This document shows positions 34,891 to 47,410 of a DNA stretch of 64,000 nucleotides, piece by piece. The stretch covers positions 2,728,001 through 2,792,000 of the forward strand of contig JAHRBS010000003.1 of assembly GCA_024305745.1 (NCBI GenBank). Direction: 5' to 3'. The notes under the pieces were generated by a model. The model was given only the letters and a program-made list of their open reading frames with translations. It was not told where the DNA came from and ran no database searches. The position numbers and the translations under genes are program-made. The DNA comes from Polyporus tsugae (Eukaryota; Basidiomycota; Agaricomycetes; Polyporales; Polyporaceae). Each line of letters begins with the position of its first letter. Within the stretch, counting starts at the first letter, position 1.

Positions 34891-37800
34891 CCACCGCCAG
34901 CGGGCATCCCTCAAGACGTTACCCGGCTGGTCACTCGCCAAATCCGGAGAACGCCTCGACAGGACGCAAGGCCGCAGTAGGACCACGAGCCCCGCACTCG
35001 CTGGTCCACACCGGAGTCGGCTGGAATCACCAGCCTGGGTGCCTGCTCGCAAAGGCCAGCCGTGCGCGGGGTGCGACGGCGACGAGGTGACGCGCACAGC
35101 GTCCGGAACGGCTCGCTTGGGTCAGTACGTACGCGGCATGTAACTACACTAATATCAATATATTTCGTGCAGCTCAGGACAGTCTCGGCGCGCCGCGTGC
35201 GAGAAGCTTGAGCTGGCCATCGAGTCCTGTTGCGGGGAGTAAGCCATCGGCTCTCACACCAGGGAGAAACGTACCTGATCGGGCCGGCACCTAGTTGGTG
35301 CTGAAGGAGCGGGAGATTGTGGTCGGAGCGACGGCGCCGTGTGGAGATCGTCGCTGACAGACCCTTCGCGCGAAGCTAATCCCTAGCCGGGACGAGATCT
35401 AGGTGCGGACAGTATTAGCCATTCGCTTCCTCGACGAGCGCGACTCGGACGACATCGACTCGCGGCTGGAAGTGCGAGGTACGCCATTCAATTGATAATT
35501 GGACTTGGCGTCGCGTGGATGTCGGTTGCGGGAACTAATCTGTGGGTTGTCTCAGGCCGTACAGCAACTACAGATCCAATGTCAAATCTAGGCACAGAGT
35601 TGGCTCACCAGGCATACGACGAGCGACGTCAGGGGCGCGCCGGTGATCAAACCGAGTTTGTGGAAGCTGCAGACGGAGGCATCGTAGATCGGGTTGCAAG
35701 TGTGTTCGTCGGGACTGGGGCGAGGCTGGAATGGACAGGTTGTGTGTGGCGGAATGCCGAGCAACTGGGGTGGACGGAGTGGTGGAGGTGAGTGAGTCTT
35801 TGCAGCCCGTCAACGGGAGGGCTTTTGTACCGGGAGGATGGCCCGTGCGCGGGATTTCTGCACACGGTCTCGCCTTGCGAAGTTCCGAGTTACGACAGTC
35901 GAAAGGCGAGGCTCCGCCAGCTAGTCAGCGGCGTGGGCAAATGGGCCCGACCAGAGGATTCGTTCTGCAGACTGCCCAGACGGAGGAAATGGCTTTAGCC
36001 ACATCCAAGGAAGACGGAACCCCGCGCATCAAATGAGCTGACCTCGCTTCATGAAGCGAGCGCTCCCTTCGTGTGATCGTATTCTTGCTCCGCCGGTCAT
36101 TGTTGTAATCTTCTTGGCGCAAGCAGAGCATTCCGAGGTTGTTCCCTGGATATCCGGGTATGTATGATGACTGGAGGTGTTGACAGTTGCACACACATCC
36201 CGCTGCAACTTGCAGTGAATCATGCATGTGTGAGATATGAGCAGCCTGGGAGTTGGTGGTCTGAATGGATATGCACCCGTATTGAACGAGGGTACTTCAT
36301 GTTACAACTCAGGGGACCAGCAATATTCTGACATACATCATATGACTACTCGGCACACTTGTATTTCCGCACATTGGTTCTGGCCGGTCGCTGAAATCCA
36401 AAATACACATGTAGACGGCCGAAAGCCTGACCTGGCAATTGATTTGCGATGAAAGCTTTTCAGCTCTGTATTTCACGTTAACTTTGATTCCCTTTGCATT
36501 GCTATACCGTCTTGCTAACACCTCGTGCCAGACAGTCTGCGAGATGCATTGACATCTGAAAAATCTACACTGCAATGGTGTAAAATGTTCAAGTCATAAT
36601 ATGCTGTACTGCATGCAAAGCCCCACAGCTCCCTCCACTTGCGGGTGTGAAACCGAAGATCTCCAATGAATGGTACCAAAGGTCGGACAGACTCGGACCT
36701 CGGATGGTATTCAAGAGCTCAGACAATGGTGGGATGTCCGATTTCAGGCCGAAGCCAAGGGCTTCAAGCTTTGCCAAGTGAAATGGAAATGCGGGTTGAA
36801 TGTAATACGGTGGCGTGTTTTCGGGTTGAAACACTATCCGGACCCTGTAATCCGACGGAGGAAATTAGGTGCCGTGATCAAGCTGGCGGAATATTTACAC
36901 GAGTGATCGGCTACCGGTGGAGGTCCGGTGGAGGTCCGATTCTGGGCCTGCAATTTACAGTGCCAATCCCTACAACACAGATTCAAATTGTCTGCTAGGA
37001 CATATGGCAATTTGTTCTTTCATGAGCGGCGAGGGAGCGCACTGATTTCAGTTAGACAAGGGTTGTGAACACAAAACACAATTGACAAGTGGCTGATCAG
37101 AGGAAACATAAGAGGGCTGGGCGCGAGATGGCTGGAAAATGTGGTTATCCTTAGCCGACAGCCTTCACACGATGCGCTGGCTGGTCCGTGCGCAGTGCAG
37201 ACTCGAACCACTCAGGAATTGCCAACACAGTATATTACATGCGACAGCGAATTCTCATTTTCCCCTTCCCCCAATGAACACGCATGCTCCATACTTATCC
37301 ACCGCACTCACTTGTTACCAAGTTCTCGACCTTCCATCTCCGACTCACCTTGGCATGTGTTCGCCGCATGCACCCGAAAAACATCCAGGTATGTTCCGCC
37401 AGCTCACCATTGCTGTTCCCACAACCTGAACTTGAACCCCAATGCTATTACAGTCAGACATCGACCATCTACGTTGAGGCAAGGTCCCAAGGCCGCCGCA
37501 GACAGGGACGAGTCACGACTTCACCACATGCACAATTCGTTACTATCCTCGCTGTTCGTCCTCGAGGAAACTTCCAGCTCCCTAACACGCTCGTCGCTCA
37601 CACAGCTCCACCACTGGCATGGTACTTGGCAGCTAGTTCATTGATGTTCAACTTCAACACACACCTGGCAGCACACAGTACATGCAATCCTCACGCTCTC
37701 ATCAACTTCGTCCATCCGGTAATCTCATTAGCATCCACTGTCATCAGTGTTGCATGGTGCGTCCCTTTAAACTGTCGTGCCAGCCCCTGCCTGATACTCG

Positions 37801-38040
37801 ACCATACTTTGGTCAGCCCCGCGCTCGCGCTCATCCTCATCTGTCGTCACATCGTCGAGATTCACACACCTCGGCCTCTTGCATACTAAGCACACTCTAT
37901 GCAGTGCGGTTGTCGCACAGATCCCGTGGCAATTCAGACCACATGCGTACGCACAAACCCTAGCCCGCAAGGGAACAAAGGTTCCCAATATATTGCTGCA
38001 CGTCCACTACGATGGTTGCACGCGGGCAGCTGGGAACTCG
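34891..38040. other. Gene-poor spacer between the duplication blocks, middle part
   Basis: About 3.1 kb with only short frames. The longest (about 200 codons, near 37284-37889) has no domain, is Ser/His/Thr-rich and has no supporting structure. No transposon protein, LTR or RNA gene recognised. Confidence 0.4.
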
Positions 38041-38048
38041 GTCGGGCT

Positions 38049-38099
38049 GTGCGCTCGTTGGACTGCGCGCTCGCTGGACTGCGCGCTCGCTAGACTGCG
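38049..38099. repeat. 16-bp tandem repeat
   Basis: About three copies of a unit close to GGACTGCGCGCTCGCT in direct tandem, with single-base differences. Confidence 0.8.
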
Positions 38100-38199
38100 G
38101 ATTCAAGTTCTCATGCCGTGGTGTGTACAGTTCTGTTTCATTTTCAAGGCTCACCTTACTAACACTAGATGGCAGGGCGCGTCCAAGACATCTCTCGCA

Positions 38200-39340
38200 G
38201 GTGGGGCCGCATCTCCGGATGGAAGGTGAGGAACGGGATGGTGGTGGAGAGCGAGATGGCAGCGTCGGGCGGGCGCACTCAGGCTCCATAAATGGTACGT
38301 ACACTTACCTTTGACACATTGTGCTGGCGGGATCCCGAGGCTGCAGGCGGGTGAGCAGTGGGAGGGCGAAGACATCAAAGGTCATAGCCGAGCACGATGA
38401 CCAGCCAGTGACCAGCCTGGCTTGGCACATCCACCGGCGGTGGCGGCTGGTGTCAGAGTCGGAGCCGTGCACTCCGCTCTGTTACCACCGGCTCGCCGAT
38501 GGCGGACACTCGCCCGGAATATCAATGGTACGTACCTTGCATGCTCGCGCGAGAACGTAGGCTGGGAGTCACCGGCAGCACGTATGCAGCCGGCGGCTCC
38601 TAGCCATATGGGCTCACCGGGAGCGAAGGCGGGAGAGGCGCGGCACTGACCTGTAGTGTGCGCACAGCGCACGGAGACCGTTGTTGCTGAGGAACGGGAC
38701 TTGCAGTGATGGAGCGGGTTGTACGCTCACTTGTCTCGGAGTCTGACATGAGGCGTCCTGGCGGTGTCGCGAGGCAGGTTGAGTGGGAAAGCGAAGACAT
38801 TGAGGGCTGTAGTCGAGCGCAATGACCAGCCCGCGTCAGAGTCGGAGCCTCGCGCTCTATTCTGTTGCGGGCAGCCCGGCGGTGCAGGACGTGAATGGGG
38901 AACACGAGCAGATTTGGGAATCAGATGTGCGTACCTTACTTGTCTCGCGCGTGAACATGGGCTGGGAGTTGGTGGCAGCATATCAGCATCCGGCGGCTCC
39001 TGACCATGTGTGCGCGCTGGCGAGGAGCGATGATAGAGAGATGTGGGGCGACTGACTTGTAGCAGCGCACGGGGAATACCTTGCGGGACTGGCGGCGGCG
39101 GAGTGGGTGGTGGTGGTTCCGAATCTCGGACAGGAGGCGGAGGACAGACCTTATCGCATGTTAGAGTGCCCCAGCCAATACAATCGCCCTCCGCCTCTCC
39201 GGACACACCTCCGATGACTGACATGGCAGTGCGCTTTCAAGTGGAGATCCCGAGGGCAGTGACAGTGGCAGGCGGCGAGTTCGGGAGACACAAGAGCACC
39301 AGTAGCATAGTAGACTGTATGTGTCGCGCAGAACATGGGA
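38200..39340. repeat. Degenerate tandem array, period about 430 bp
   Basis: The string GAG(CA)GTGGGA(G/A)(G/A)GCGAAGACAT, followed by GTCATAGCCGAGCACGATGA or its variant, occurs near 38353 and again near 38782. Downstream GTCAGAGTCGGAGC, the ATGGTACGTACCTT/GTGCGTACCTTACTT motif and AGGCTGGGAGT/TGGGCTGGGAGT recur in the same order. A further partial unit is suggested at 39260-39340. No coding function is visible. Confidence 0.6.
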
Positions 39341-39518
39341 GACGAGTGTACCCAAACGATACAGTTGGAGGGAGAGACGCAAGCGAGTTGTCCGAGTGGC
39401 GAGACACATCAAGTTCTGGCGGCAGACGCCCGTCGCGCGTGCGTCGTCCGTTCGAGTCTGGCCCGATGCAATTCTCCCGCATGCCGCGCAGTCTCTCTCC
39501 ACCACGAACCCCCCCCCC

Positions 39519-41131
39519 CTATTGACTGTCTACCAAAGAACTCCCTGAGGACGTGTTTGCGCACAAGGCAGGAAATCGACTTCCCCACCCCACGCGGCAC
39601 AAGGCTACCAGACGCAGTACAGCCGTCCTCCGGCTCTCTTCTAAAGCGCTGTGTCGAGGACACTGACAATAGCATCCAACAGAGGCACACCATACTGCCG
39701 AGTGCACGCCGGCGCCGCGTGCGTGCCTTCGTCGGGCCCCACCCACACCCATGTCTCGTCGCTCCGGTCGTCGACTATCACGGGACACGTTCAGCCACAA
39801 CGAACTTGAATTCCGATCGAAAACGGCGGAACCCAACTCACCCAGCGTCGCGCCAGCAACCTTGAGCAGACCGCGCCGATGGAGGCCGCTGAGCTTCCCC
39901 CGACACTCCCCGACGACAGCCGGCATCTCCTCCTCCAGTCGCTCGTCCACTCGCCCGCTGAGGTCCCACACTTCCGCCACGATTGCCACGCGCAGCAGCC
40001 GAGCGAGACCGGCGTCGAGCACCACCCGCTCGAGCATCCCGCTGTCCCGGAGCAGTCGCCGGTGCATCGTGGGGAGGTCCGACCTGCTCTTGAGCATCAT
40101 GCGACTGCTGAGAATGACGACGCGCAGCTGGTCCGCCCGGGTTTTCGAGAGGAAGTCGTCGAGTCCGCGGACGAGCGGTCGGGGTTGCGCGCGGAGCGTC
40201 AGCGAGACGAGGTGGTCGAAACGGAGTCTGTCATCTTTCCGATCTACAGCTGTTGCAGTTTACGAGCCCAGTTGATACTAGTATTGTTTCGGATCTCAGA
40301 GGGAGGCGCACTTACCAAGCAGCTCGAATCCGTTCCAGTCAGAGAACACCAGCTGTTCGAGGTGCGGCGCAAGGAGCTCGAGCAACGCCCATGTGGCCGG
40401 ACCCACAACCTGCATTGGCGAACGCGGCGAAGTCAGATACGAGCACAGAGCGTCTTTCACATGTAAAACATACACACCTGGCCGCCAATCATTGAAAGCC
40501 TCCGCACACGAGGCATCTGACGCGTGTACTGGCAACTTGTGTCGCGCCACACACCGAACGTCTGCCAGAACACGTTGTCGAACTGGAGATCGCGCAACTT
40601 CGGGAGGGCGACGAGTAACCTTCGCAACGCAGCAACGTTCGCGAGCATTACGGTAGCTAGGCTGAGGGTAGTAAGAGCTGGGAAACTGCCGATCGAGTGG
40701 CAAAATGCGGGGTTGACGACGAGACTGGTCTCTTTGATCGTGAAACTGTGTAACCTTGGCAGCCTGCCGACGAGTAGGATCGGGAGGACGGACGCGATGC
40801 CCGACTTTGAGGCGGAGGCTTCGGAGACGGTGAGGTGCTCGATGAGGTCGGCGATGAAGGAGGACGCAAGTATTGTGCTGGTGAGTCGTCGGACGACGTC
40901 TTGGTTGCAGGCGTAAGCTCGAGGCGAGTACAATGTAACGGATTGGTACAAGAGGATACGACTCCGGGGAAGCCAAGTCTGAGAAGTCAGTGCGCAACTG
41001 CAGAGAGCCTTCCGCATAGCACGTATGTCATCTTCTCGGGTGCCGTCACTAGTACCGATGCAGTCGATGACTTGTTCATAGATCTCGATAGGAAGTGTTC
41101 CAAGGGGGCTGTGATGGACAGAGGGAGCCAT
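39519..41131 (-). CDS. F-box-like protein, type 1, copy B
   Basis: Exons 41131-40478, 40409-40316 and 40249-39519, with introns of 68 and 66 nt; the second has a 3-nt insertion relative to copy A. About 492 residues. The F-box-like domain and leucine-rich repeats are as in copy A, with few changes (Val to Phe in QTFGVWRD; A/D and Q/E changes in RVDERLEEEMP). From near 39650 downward the sequence leaves the duplicated block, so the C-terminal 45 residues (reading ALEESRRTAVLRLVALC) are unrelated to copy A. Either both genes really end earlier or each captured a new tail at the breakpoint. Confidence 0.75.
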
Positions 41132-43404
41132 GAAGAGAAATGAGGGAGGACAAATCGCATGGGGTACTCAAGAAGGAAGACCGGTAGAGAACAAATCGGT
41201 GAACCCACCCTCGCTACCCCCCCTCTCCCCCATGGCAGCGTACCTTGAATCTTGTTGACCGGCGCACGGGCCGGGGGCAAACTTGAATAAAACTTCCGAC
41301 CTAGGTATTACAGGAATTCGTTGATAGACCGGAACGACCTTCGAGTGTGGTCCCAAGGTGCGAGAGTCCGGTGAGTGTGCGACAAGGGGAGTGAGGGAAG
41401 AGGGAGAGAAATGGTGTAATGAGTGTGGTGGGTAGCGGACCGGGTATGGCCGATGGACGATGTCTGAATGCGAAATGAGTCGATGTGCCATGAGGGCAAG
41501 TCGAATAGTCGAGGGTCGAGGTCGGAATTAATGTAATGGTGAGACGAGAAACGAGGTCGAGAGTCGAAGAATGCAGTCAAAAGTCAAAAGGAAACCGCTG
41601 ATCGAGAGGGAACGCAGTCGGTGTCTTGCAGTCGGACATATCCTAGTCGTCGCAAGTACTAGAGAATGATGGTGGTATTAAGAGTCTGCACTGTGTAGAG
41701 AGATGCCGCGCAGCCGCGGCGGCAACCTTGGGTACGCCGGTATAGCATTATATGAACCGCAGCTATAGTACACCAGAGAAGTGACTCAGCGAGCCACGAA
41801 TACAAGTGCTACACGCGTGGGGTGCGCGGGGACAATGTAGAAACAAGTAGATGGCGTTCACCGAGAAACGGACAGACTCCCAATCCCGCCCAACCTGCGG
41901 TCGAACGGTTTGATCGATGTGAACGTCAAACGACGGTGCACTCACACACAGTGATGTCTCCGGGCAAGATTGATGGGGAATTGAGAGCCTGAAGTTCGTC
42001 TCGCGCGGACAGATGTTGCGTAGAATCGTAACACAGGATACATGGAGGAGATTACAAGCTTAGGAGACACAAGAAGCTGTCGTACCTGCTGCATGCGAGA
42101 GGGGATCGGTCATTCGCAATGCACTGCGCTTGGTATGTACATGTGCCAGGGATGAGAACTCGAAGGTACTCGATGTTGAGGCAGACCGTGTTCTTGCTGG
42201 TAAACATGAAGTGCGTGATGGACAGGCCGGCGAGTATGGTCACGCCACAGAGCCTGAGGGAGTTCGAATGTGGGGCTTCTAAGGTTACCGGTTACCGTTA
42301 ACGTCGAAAGCAGGGGATGAGCGAAGTGCGTATCTACGAGGTTTGTTCGCTCGCGCTTTCCTTCATCGCAGACCGGCCAGGTCCCGGTCTGATACTCGTC
42401 GGGAAGATCATCTGTAGAACATCATGAGAACTGCAGCTGTGAGAAATGCGTGGCGCAATAAGTGCATGATGGTCTTGTACTCACACGGAAGACACCATCT
42501 ACAACATCTTGTCCTATACATCATCTTCAACCTACTTAGTACCACGCCCTACTCAATCTGATCCTCGTAAGTTTGATGTTATTCGCGCGGATCGCTTTCG
42601 GGGAGAGACCATGCAGTTGCGCTTGAGTTGGGCGTATTACTTATAATAGAGGCCAAGCCGAAAACACGTGTGGCGCCGGCCCGTTGATCGGCGGAAACCA
42701 GGCAAATCTCCTTGGCGCTTTCTGTTTCGCGGGCAAGTGTGCATGGTGTAGCTGGACTCGGGTGCCCCGGACTCAGAGCGCGGCGGCACCCAGACTGGAT
42801 TTCCGAGTACGAGCGGTACTAGAATACAATGGGGTACTAGCGAAGTAGTAGCTGCGTGAGGGTGGGTAGGCGGGTAGCGAAAAACAACAGCGCCTGTGGG
42901 CAGCGTGCGTGGGTGAGCAGGAGCGCGGAGTACCGTGAGATCAGCGGACGCATCTCACCTGTAGGCAGCGTGCGGGGGTGAGAAGGAGAGTGCGTCTCCA
43001 TTCCCAAGTGGCGCTGCCTACTTATGCGCGGGTGGCTTAGGAGCTGGCTCGAGCGAGGGGAGTGGCTCGCAGAGGGAGGAGGTACAAGGCGGATGTCCGC
43101 GAATGGTAGGCGGCGCGGCGGCGCGGCGGCGCGGTGGCTCAGCGCTGATGGAGCGCGACGGGTTTCTCAGCCAGTCACTACACACGCTGGGAGATTCGAC
43201 TCGCGAAAACTCTCATTTTACCACGATCAAATGGAGCTCGAATTATGAGAGTGCAGTACCCAAGGTAACGCTGGAGGGAACAGGGATGAGGAAACGAATG
43301 GGAAATTGAAGCTCTGGCAGGCATACGGGCTCGTGCGGTACGGGATTTGGTGGCTAAATTTACGCCGCTCAGCCGCGTACCATACCCATCATCGTTCGCC
43401 GCAT
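41132..43404. other. Non-coding part of duplication block B
   Basis: Counterpart of 28838-31134. Compared with A, the segment near 41635-41760 is rearranged by small indels, and the GGCGGCGC minisatellite near 43108-43135 has one more 9-bp unit. No convincing gene. Confidence 0.45.
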
Positions 43405-44398
43405 CTAGTATGGACATTCGACTTCTATGCCCTCGAACACCGCGCTCATCCTCCTCGGCGCCGATTCCCAGTCGATAGGTCCTCGCGCCCACTCACAGGT
43501 CCCCGCGGGTGCGCTCGCGTCCCAGATGCCGAACTGGAGCCGCGACGGGTGCGAAGGGTAATGGAATGTGCCGTTCTTCTCCGTCTCTCCTATAGCACCA
43601 CAGTGTATGGACGTCGGTTACAATGCACGAAGGTGAGGAGGTAATAACTGACGCACCTGCGTGAAGCATCCTCACTTCCGACCCGTCTACACTCCAGACG
43701 ATACGTTCCGCGCTCCAGTCGATGGTATACGAGTGTATGCCTTGGACGGTCTTGGGGCCGTGGGGATAGTCCTGGAGCGAGCTGAAGGTTTTGTACAGAG
43801 GTTTTGTTTCGGAAGGAGCCGGCGCGAAGATGTTGGTCTGCCATTGGGTAGGACGGCCGCCGATGAGCTCGATGTCGATCTCGTCGCGGGTCTGCGCTGA
43901 GCGCAGAGGGAATCAACGCATCAACGAATGAAATCCAGCATGGAGAGTGAACCCACCTATTAAGATCGCCGCTGTGATTACGCCTGGGACCGCTGGCCCC
44001 GAGAAGTTGTACGTGACCTTGCCGTACAAGACTGTGAAGGTGGAGTTGAATGTCGAGCCCTCCGCAAGCTTGCTGTTGATGTGGTCCTTCGTGACGACCT
44101 TCCCGCCAGGTTTGTCCAAGAATAGGCTGAGCCCCTTCGTAGAGACTTCGTAGGACTCTGGAGCATTCAACGGCGCGAAAGACCTCTCGAAATCGGGGTA
44201 GTTTGTTGAGGACCCAAAAGACATGCGAAACGGCTTGCAGTGAGATGGGCGGTGGCCAAGATCGTTGAGATGCTCGAAGTCGCCAGAAAGCCAGTTTCCA
44301 GACTCGAGACGAGCACCAGATAGAGTCGCAGTAGCCACAGGACCGGCCAGAGACATTGCTACAGAGATTAGTTTGAGAGCCTTTACGGGGACGACCAT
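43405..44398 (-). CDS. Glycoside hydrolase family 16 protein, copy B
   Basis: Exons 44398-43957, 43896-43657 and 43589-43405, exactly parallel to copy A, about 288 residues with DEIDIE and the other GH16 motifs intact. Differences cluster at the N-terminus (MVVPVKALKLISVAMSLAGP against MVVPRSALKLISVAISWAGP; ESGNWLS against ESGNCLS; LGHRPSH against LAHHPSH). An in-frame upstream ATG at 44431 would add MTTLSPSLPLA and make a longer hydrophobic leader; copy A has no such extension. Likely the same wall-directed beta-glucan or chitin-glucan activity as copy A. Confidence 0.83.
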
Positions 44399-44727
44399 CG
44401 CAAGAGGCAGGCTGGGGGACAGCGTTGTCACCGGTCACTGGCAAGAGACAAGTCTGTGTAGAGCAGTATTGAGGGTATTACAAGAGATAAGAGACGAGTT
44501 GTAGTCCATTGTAGTCCAGTAAATAAGACGTTGAATGAGCAAGTAACAGACGACAACTAATGAGAGGCGCCGTGGCCGCCACCCTTTCCAGTCCTGTTTC
44601 AGTCCACCATCTCGAGCTCGAGCCACCCGTACTTACTAGTGGCCAGACCACTCGCCATCCTTTTCCCCGTCGCTGCCACGTCATGAAAACTTCAAACAAT
44701 AATGATCACAGTTTCTCTATCGCTGCC

Positions 44728-46670
44728 ATGCCACCATCAACCATGTTCACCTTCACCGCAAAGCTTCCAGTACGCCATCACAGTTTCCTTGTGTTCAAGT
44801 TGTCCATATCCCGTTTTGAATCGCAACCTCTGGTCCTACGACAATCCAGCAGATTACGGCGGGCCCGAGCAAGCTGCTCGACAGCGCTGCGCATTCATCT
44901 ACCGTCGTGGAGGCGTTCGAGGCACCCACCATCTCGCAGCGTTCTGCTTTCAATGCTGCCGCACTGGCCAACTACCTTCCTGCTGAACTCGTGGTCAAGA
45001 TCCTGGCTACTGGCACATGGGGCAGGTGGAAGGAGCTGGTCGCTCTGACCCACATCTGTCAACATTGGCGCAATGTCGCACTGGGAACGCCGCAGCTATG
45101 GGCGGATGCCGCTCGGTCTGTGCTCACCGGAAAATGCGATTGGATCAACGATCGAGCAAGCTGACCGCAGTGCCTGCCGACATTTCTCGAGCGGTCGGTG
45201 CTTTGCCACCTTAGGGTCGAGTTACGAAGCGCATCATACATCGTCTCCCAGCTCAAGCGGGACGCCGTTCTTAAGCCCCACTTCTCGCAGCTGGCTCATC
45301 TATCAGTTCAGGTGACGAACGTCAACGATGTCATAGCAGTTCTTCAAATCGCTCGCTCGCACATACCGAACCTCGAAAGCTTGCACATGCCCCAGACCGA
45401 CCGGCCCTTTCTCTTGGAGGGATCTATCAAGAAGATACCGTCCTGGGACAACGCGGATCTCCTTCACCTCCACACCCTCACCATTCCTGCTCCCTGTTTT
45501 ACCAGATCTATCGCCGTGGCATCCTTGAAGACTCTCATCCTCCATGGCGGTCCTCGTAGCCGCGACGTCCTCATCGCCGGGCTCGACAGATGTGGATCTG
45601 CTCTGGAATCGCTGACGCTTCGTAGTTGGTCGCATCCACAGCTGTCGTCCAATGCACGGAACTCGGCCGTTCCCACTGTGAAGCTCCCGAGTCTTCGTCG
45701 CCTTAAAGTGGGCTTGAACAGCGAGTGTGTCGGGGATCCTCTATCTTTCCTCTTCGCGTCGCTCTCGTTTCCCTCGGGCGTAGCAATCGACATCCACTGG
45801 CACTACCTTCCGGGGAACACTCGCCAGTTGTTGCCAAACCACCTCATCGGTCTGCATGCACCCCCCTTCTTCGACTCCATGTGCCTCCATCTTTTCGGGC
45901 TTCCTGAAACAGCCAGCGTGCATTGTTATGTCGGCGATGCGGAACACTTATGCGTCCGGGAGCTGCCGCTGTGCGACTGGATAGACGACAGGGGCCGAGA
46001 TTTCAGCGAGTTCCTGGAGGAGCATCGGTATCCGACCGTCACCCAACTCGCAATCGACTTCGACGTGGACCCGCGGCAAGGATACCGATACACGGCGCTC
46101 GCTCGAGACGACATCTTGCGGGAGTACATTCGCAGCTTCCCGAACCTGCGCCGTCTCGAGCTGCTCGGCAAAACTGTCAAGGACGTCAAGGTGGCGATGG
46201 CCAAGGTCTTCCTCGGCCTCGCGAACGGCTCGCTGGATGTGTCTATGGAGGCGAAGACTCTCGCGTACGTGTGCGAGGCGTCGGAGGACCTCCAGACTTG
46301 GAACCAGATCGCCATCCTGGATCGCCTCCGCGCACAGCTGGACCAACTCGAGGCGCTCCTGAGGGCCCATCTCGCCGAAGGCGGACCTCGATTGCATAGA
46401 CTGGAGCTCTGCATCACGTACTCTTCGCGCATCCCCCATCCGCCGCCGCGCGTCTATCCCTATATTCGCAACGTCCCTCCGAGGACGGTATTGACGGCGT
46501 ATTTGTCGTCGCTCTACTCGCCGCGCTTCCAGGAGCTTGTCGGTGAGATCGTGTTTATTGGGGACGCGAAATGGCGAGGAAGTTCGTATCGTGTCTTCAC
46601 CGGAGGAGCACGCCAGCCTCTTCCAGGACCCAGGCGTTCGAGCACAGGGAAGAAGACTAGCAATGGATGA
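44728..46670 (+). pseudogene. F-box protein, type 2, with one in-frame stop (or an extra intron)
   Basis: Exon 1 (44728-44769, MPPSTMFTFTAKLP) and exon 2 (44853-46670) run in one frame of about 620 codons that is interrupted only by TGA at 45162-45164. The N-terminus carries an F-box-like domain (NYLPAELVVKILATGTWGRW, VALTHICQHWRNVALGTPQL) and the rest irregular leucine-rich repeats (FPNLRRLELLGKTVKDVKV, LRAQLDQLEALLRAHLAEGG). It is a clear paralogue of the minus-strand gene at 51428-53398, where the aligned codon is TGG (Trp). The TGA sits inside a 51-nt stretch (45114-45164 region, GTGCTCACC...GCTGACCGCAG) with donor, CTGAC branch site and CAG acceptor. Its removal would keep frame and skip the stop, so the gene could still be functional. 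Confidence 0.7.
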
Positions 46671-47410
46671 TAGAATGGAACTCTATGTCATCCAACAAAT
46701 TACCACAATAAAAATTACTACATACATATTATACGTGATCCTATCGTTGTCGCATTCTCGTCTCAGAACGAACATTTAAAGAAACATGGCAAAACACCTT
46801 ACTGGAATCTTTGCTGTGAACGCGAAGGTGGTTGATGGTACCATGTCCGCCACGGAGAGAATACGGATAGTGCGCAAGTCGTGTTATGGTCCAACCACCG
46901 ACCCGGTGCCACAATATACCGGCGGCAGGCGCTCGGGAGTCGGGCTAGCGGCGAGACGACGGTGGCGAGCACTCACATCCACTTTGCCCCCTGTCAACTG
47001 TCTCCGATATAGCTCCCACAATCGTTATGTAGGACTGGCAGGTGTGATTGCCCCGCGCGAGGCTATTCCGATGACGAGTTAGTGATTGCGGGCGGCGGGG
47101 GGTCGCTAGCAATAGTTCAAGTTCGTCCGAAATACTGCGATGATTAGAACTCGTATGTGAGTAACCGTACAATAGTTCCCTGCTACCACCAGTCGAACCT
47201 GAAAGAAAAGGGGTGCATTTGACGAAAGGTCTACAAGTCGCTTGGCGAGACATTGCAACACTTCCCCACCGGGGTCTTAACAATGTCTATGGCGCATTAT
47301 TACATTTGACATACTGTGGTGGGGAGAGACGGGGGAGCGCTCGTCTCGAGGTCAATTTTGGCTCGCAGCGCCCCAACCCGTGCCCCGTTTAACAGGAACA
47401 CATCGAATGT
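46671..47410. other. Intergenic between convergent genes
   Basis: Lies between the F-box gene (+) and the esterase (-). An AT-rich stretch near 46695-46780 is probably the F-box 3' UTR. No gene recognised. Confidence 0.4.

Larger units (their letters stand above)
39630..44420. repeat. Segmental duplication, copy B (about 4.8 kb)
   Basis: Direct-orientation copy of 27340-32145 with a nearly constant offset (12294 bp at the left, 12270 bp at the right, the difference being small indels). The first exons of the two F-box copies differ by a single residue over 218 codons. Confidence 0.92.

Noticed and set aside
37284..37889. Open frame of about 200 codons on the plus strand.
   Set aside because: Ser/His/Thr/Leu-biased with no motif, overlapped by equally long frames, and located in gene-poor DNA; not convincing as a gene.
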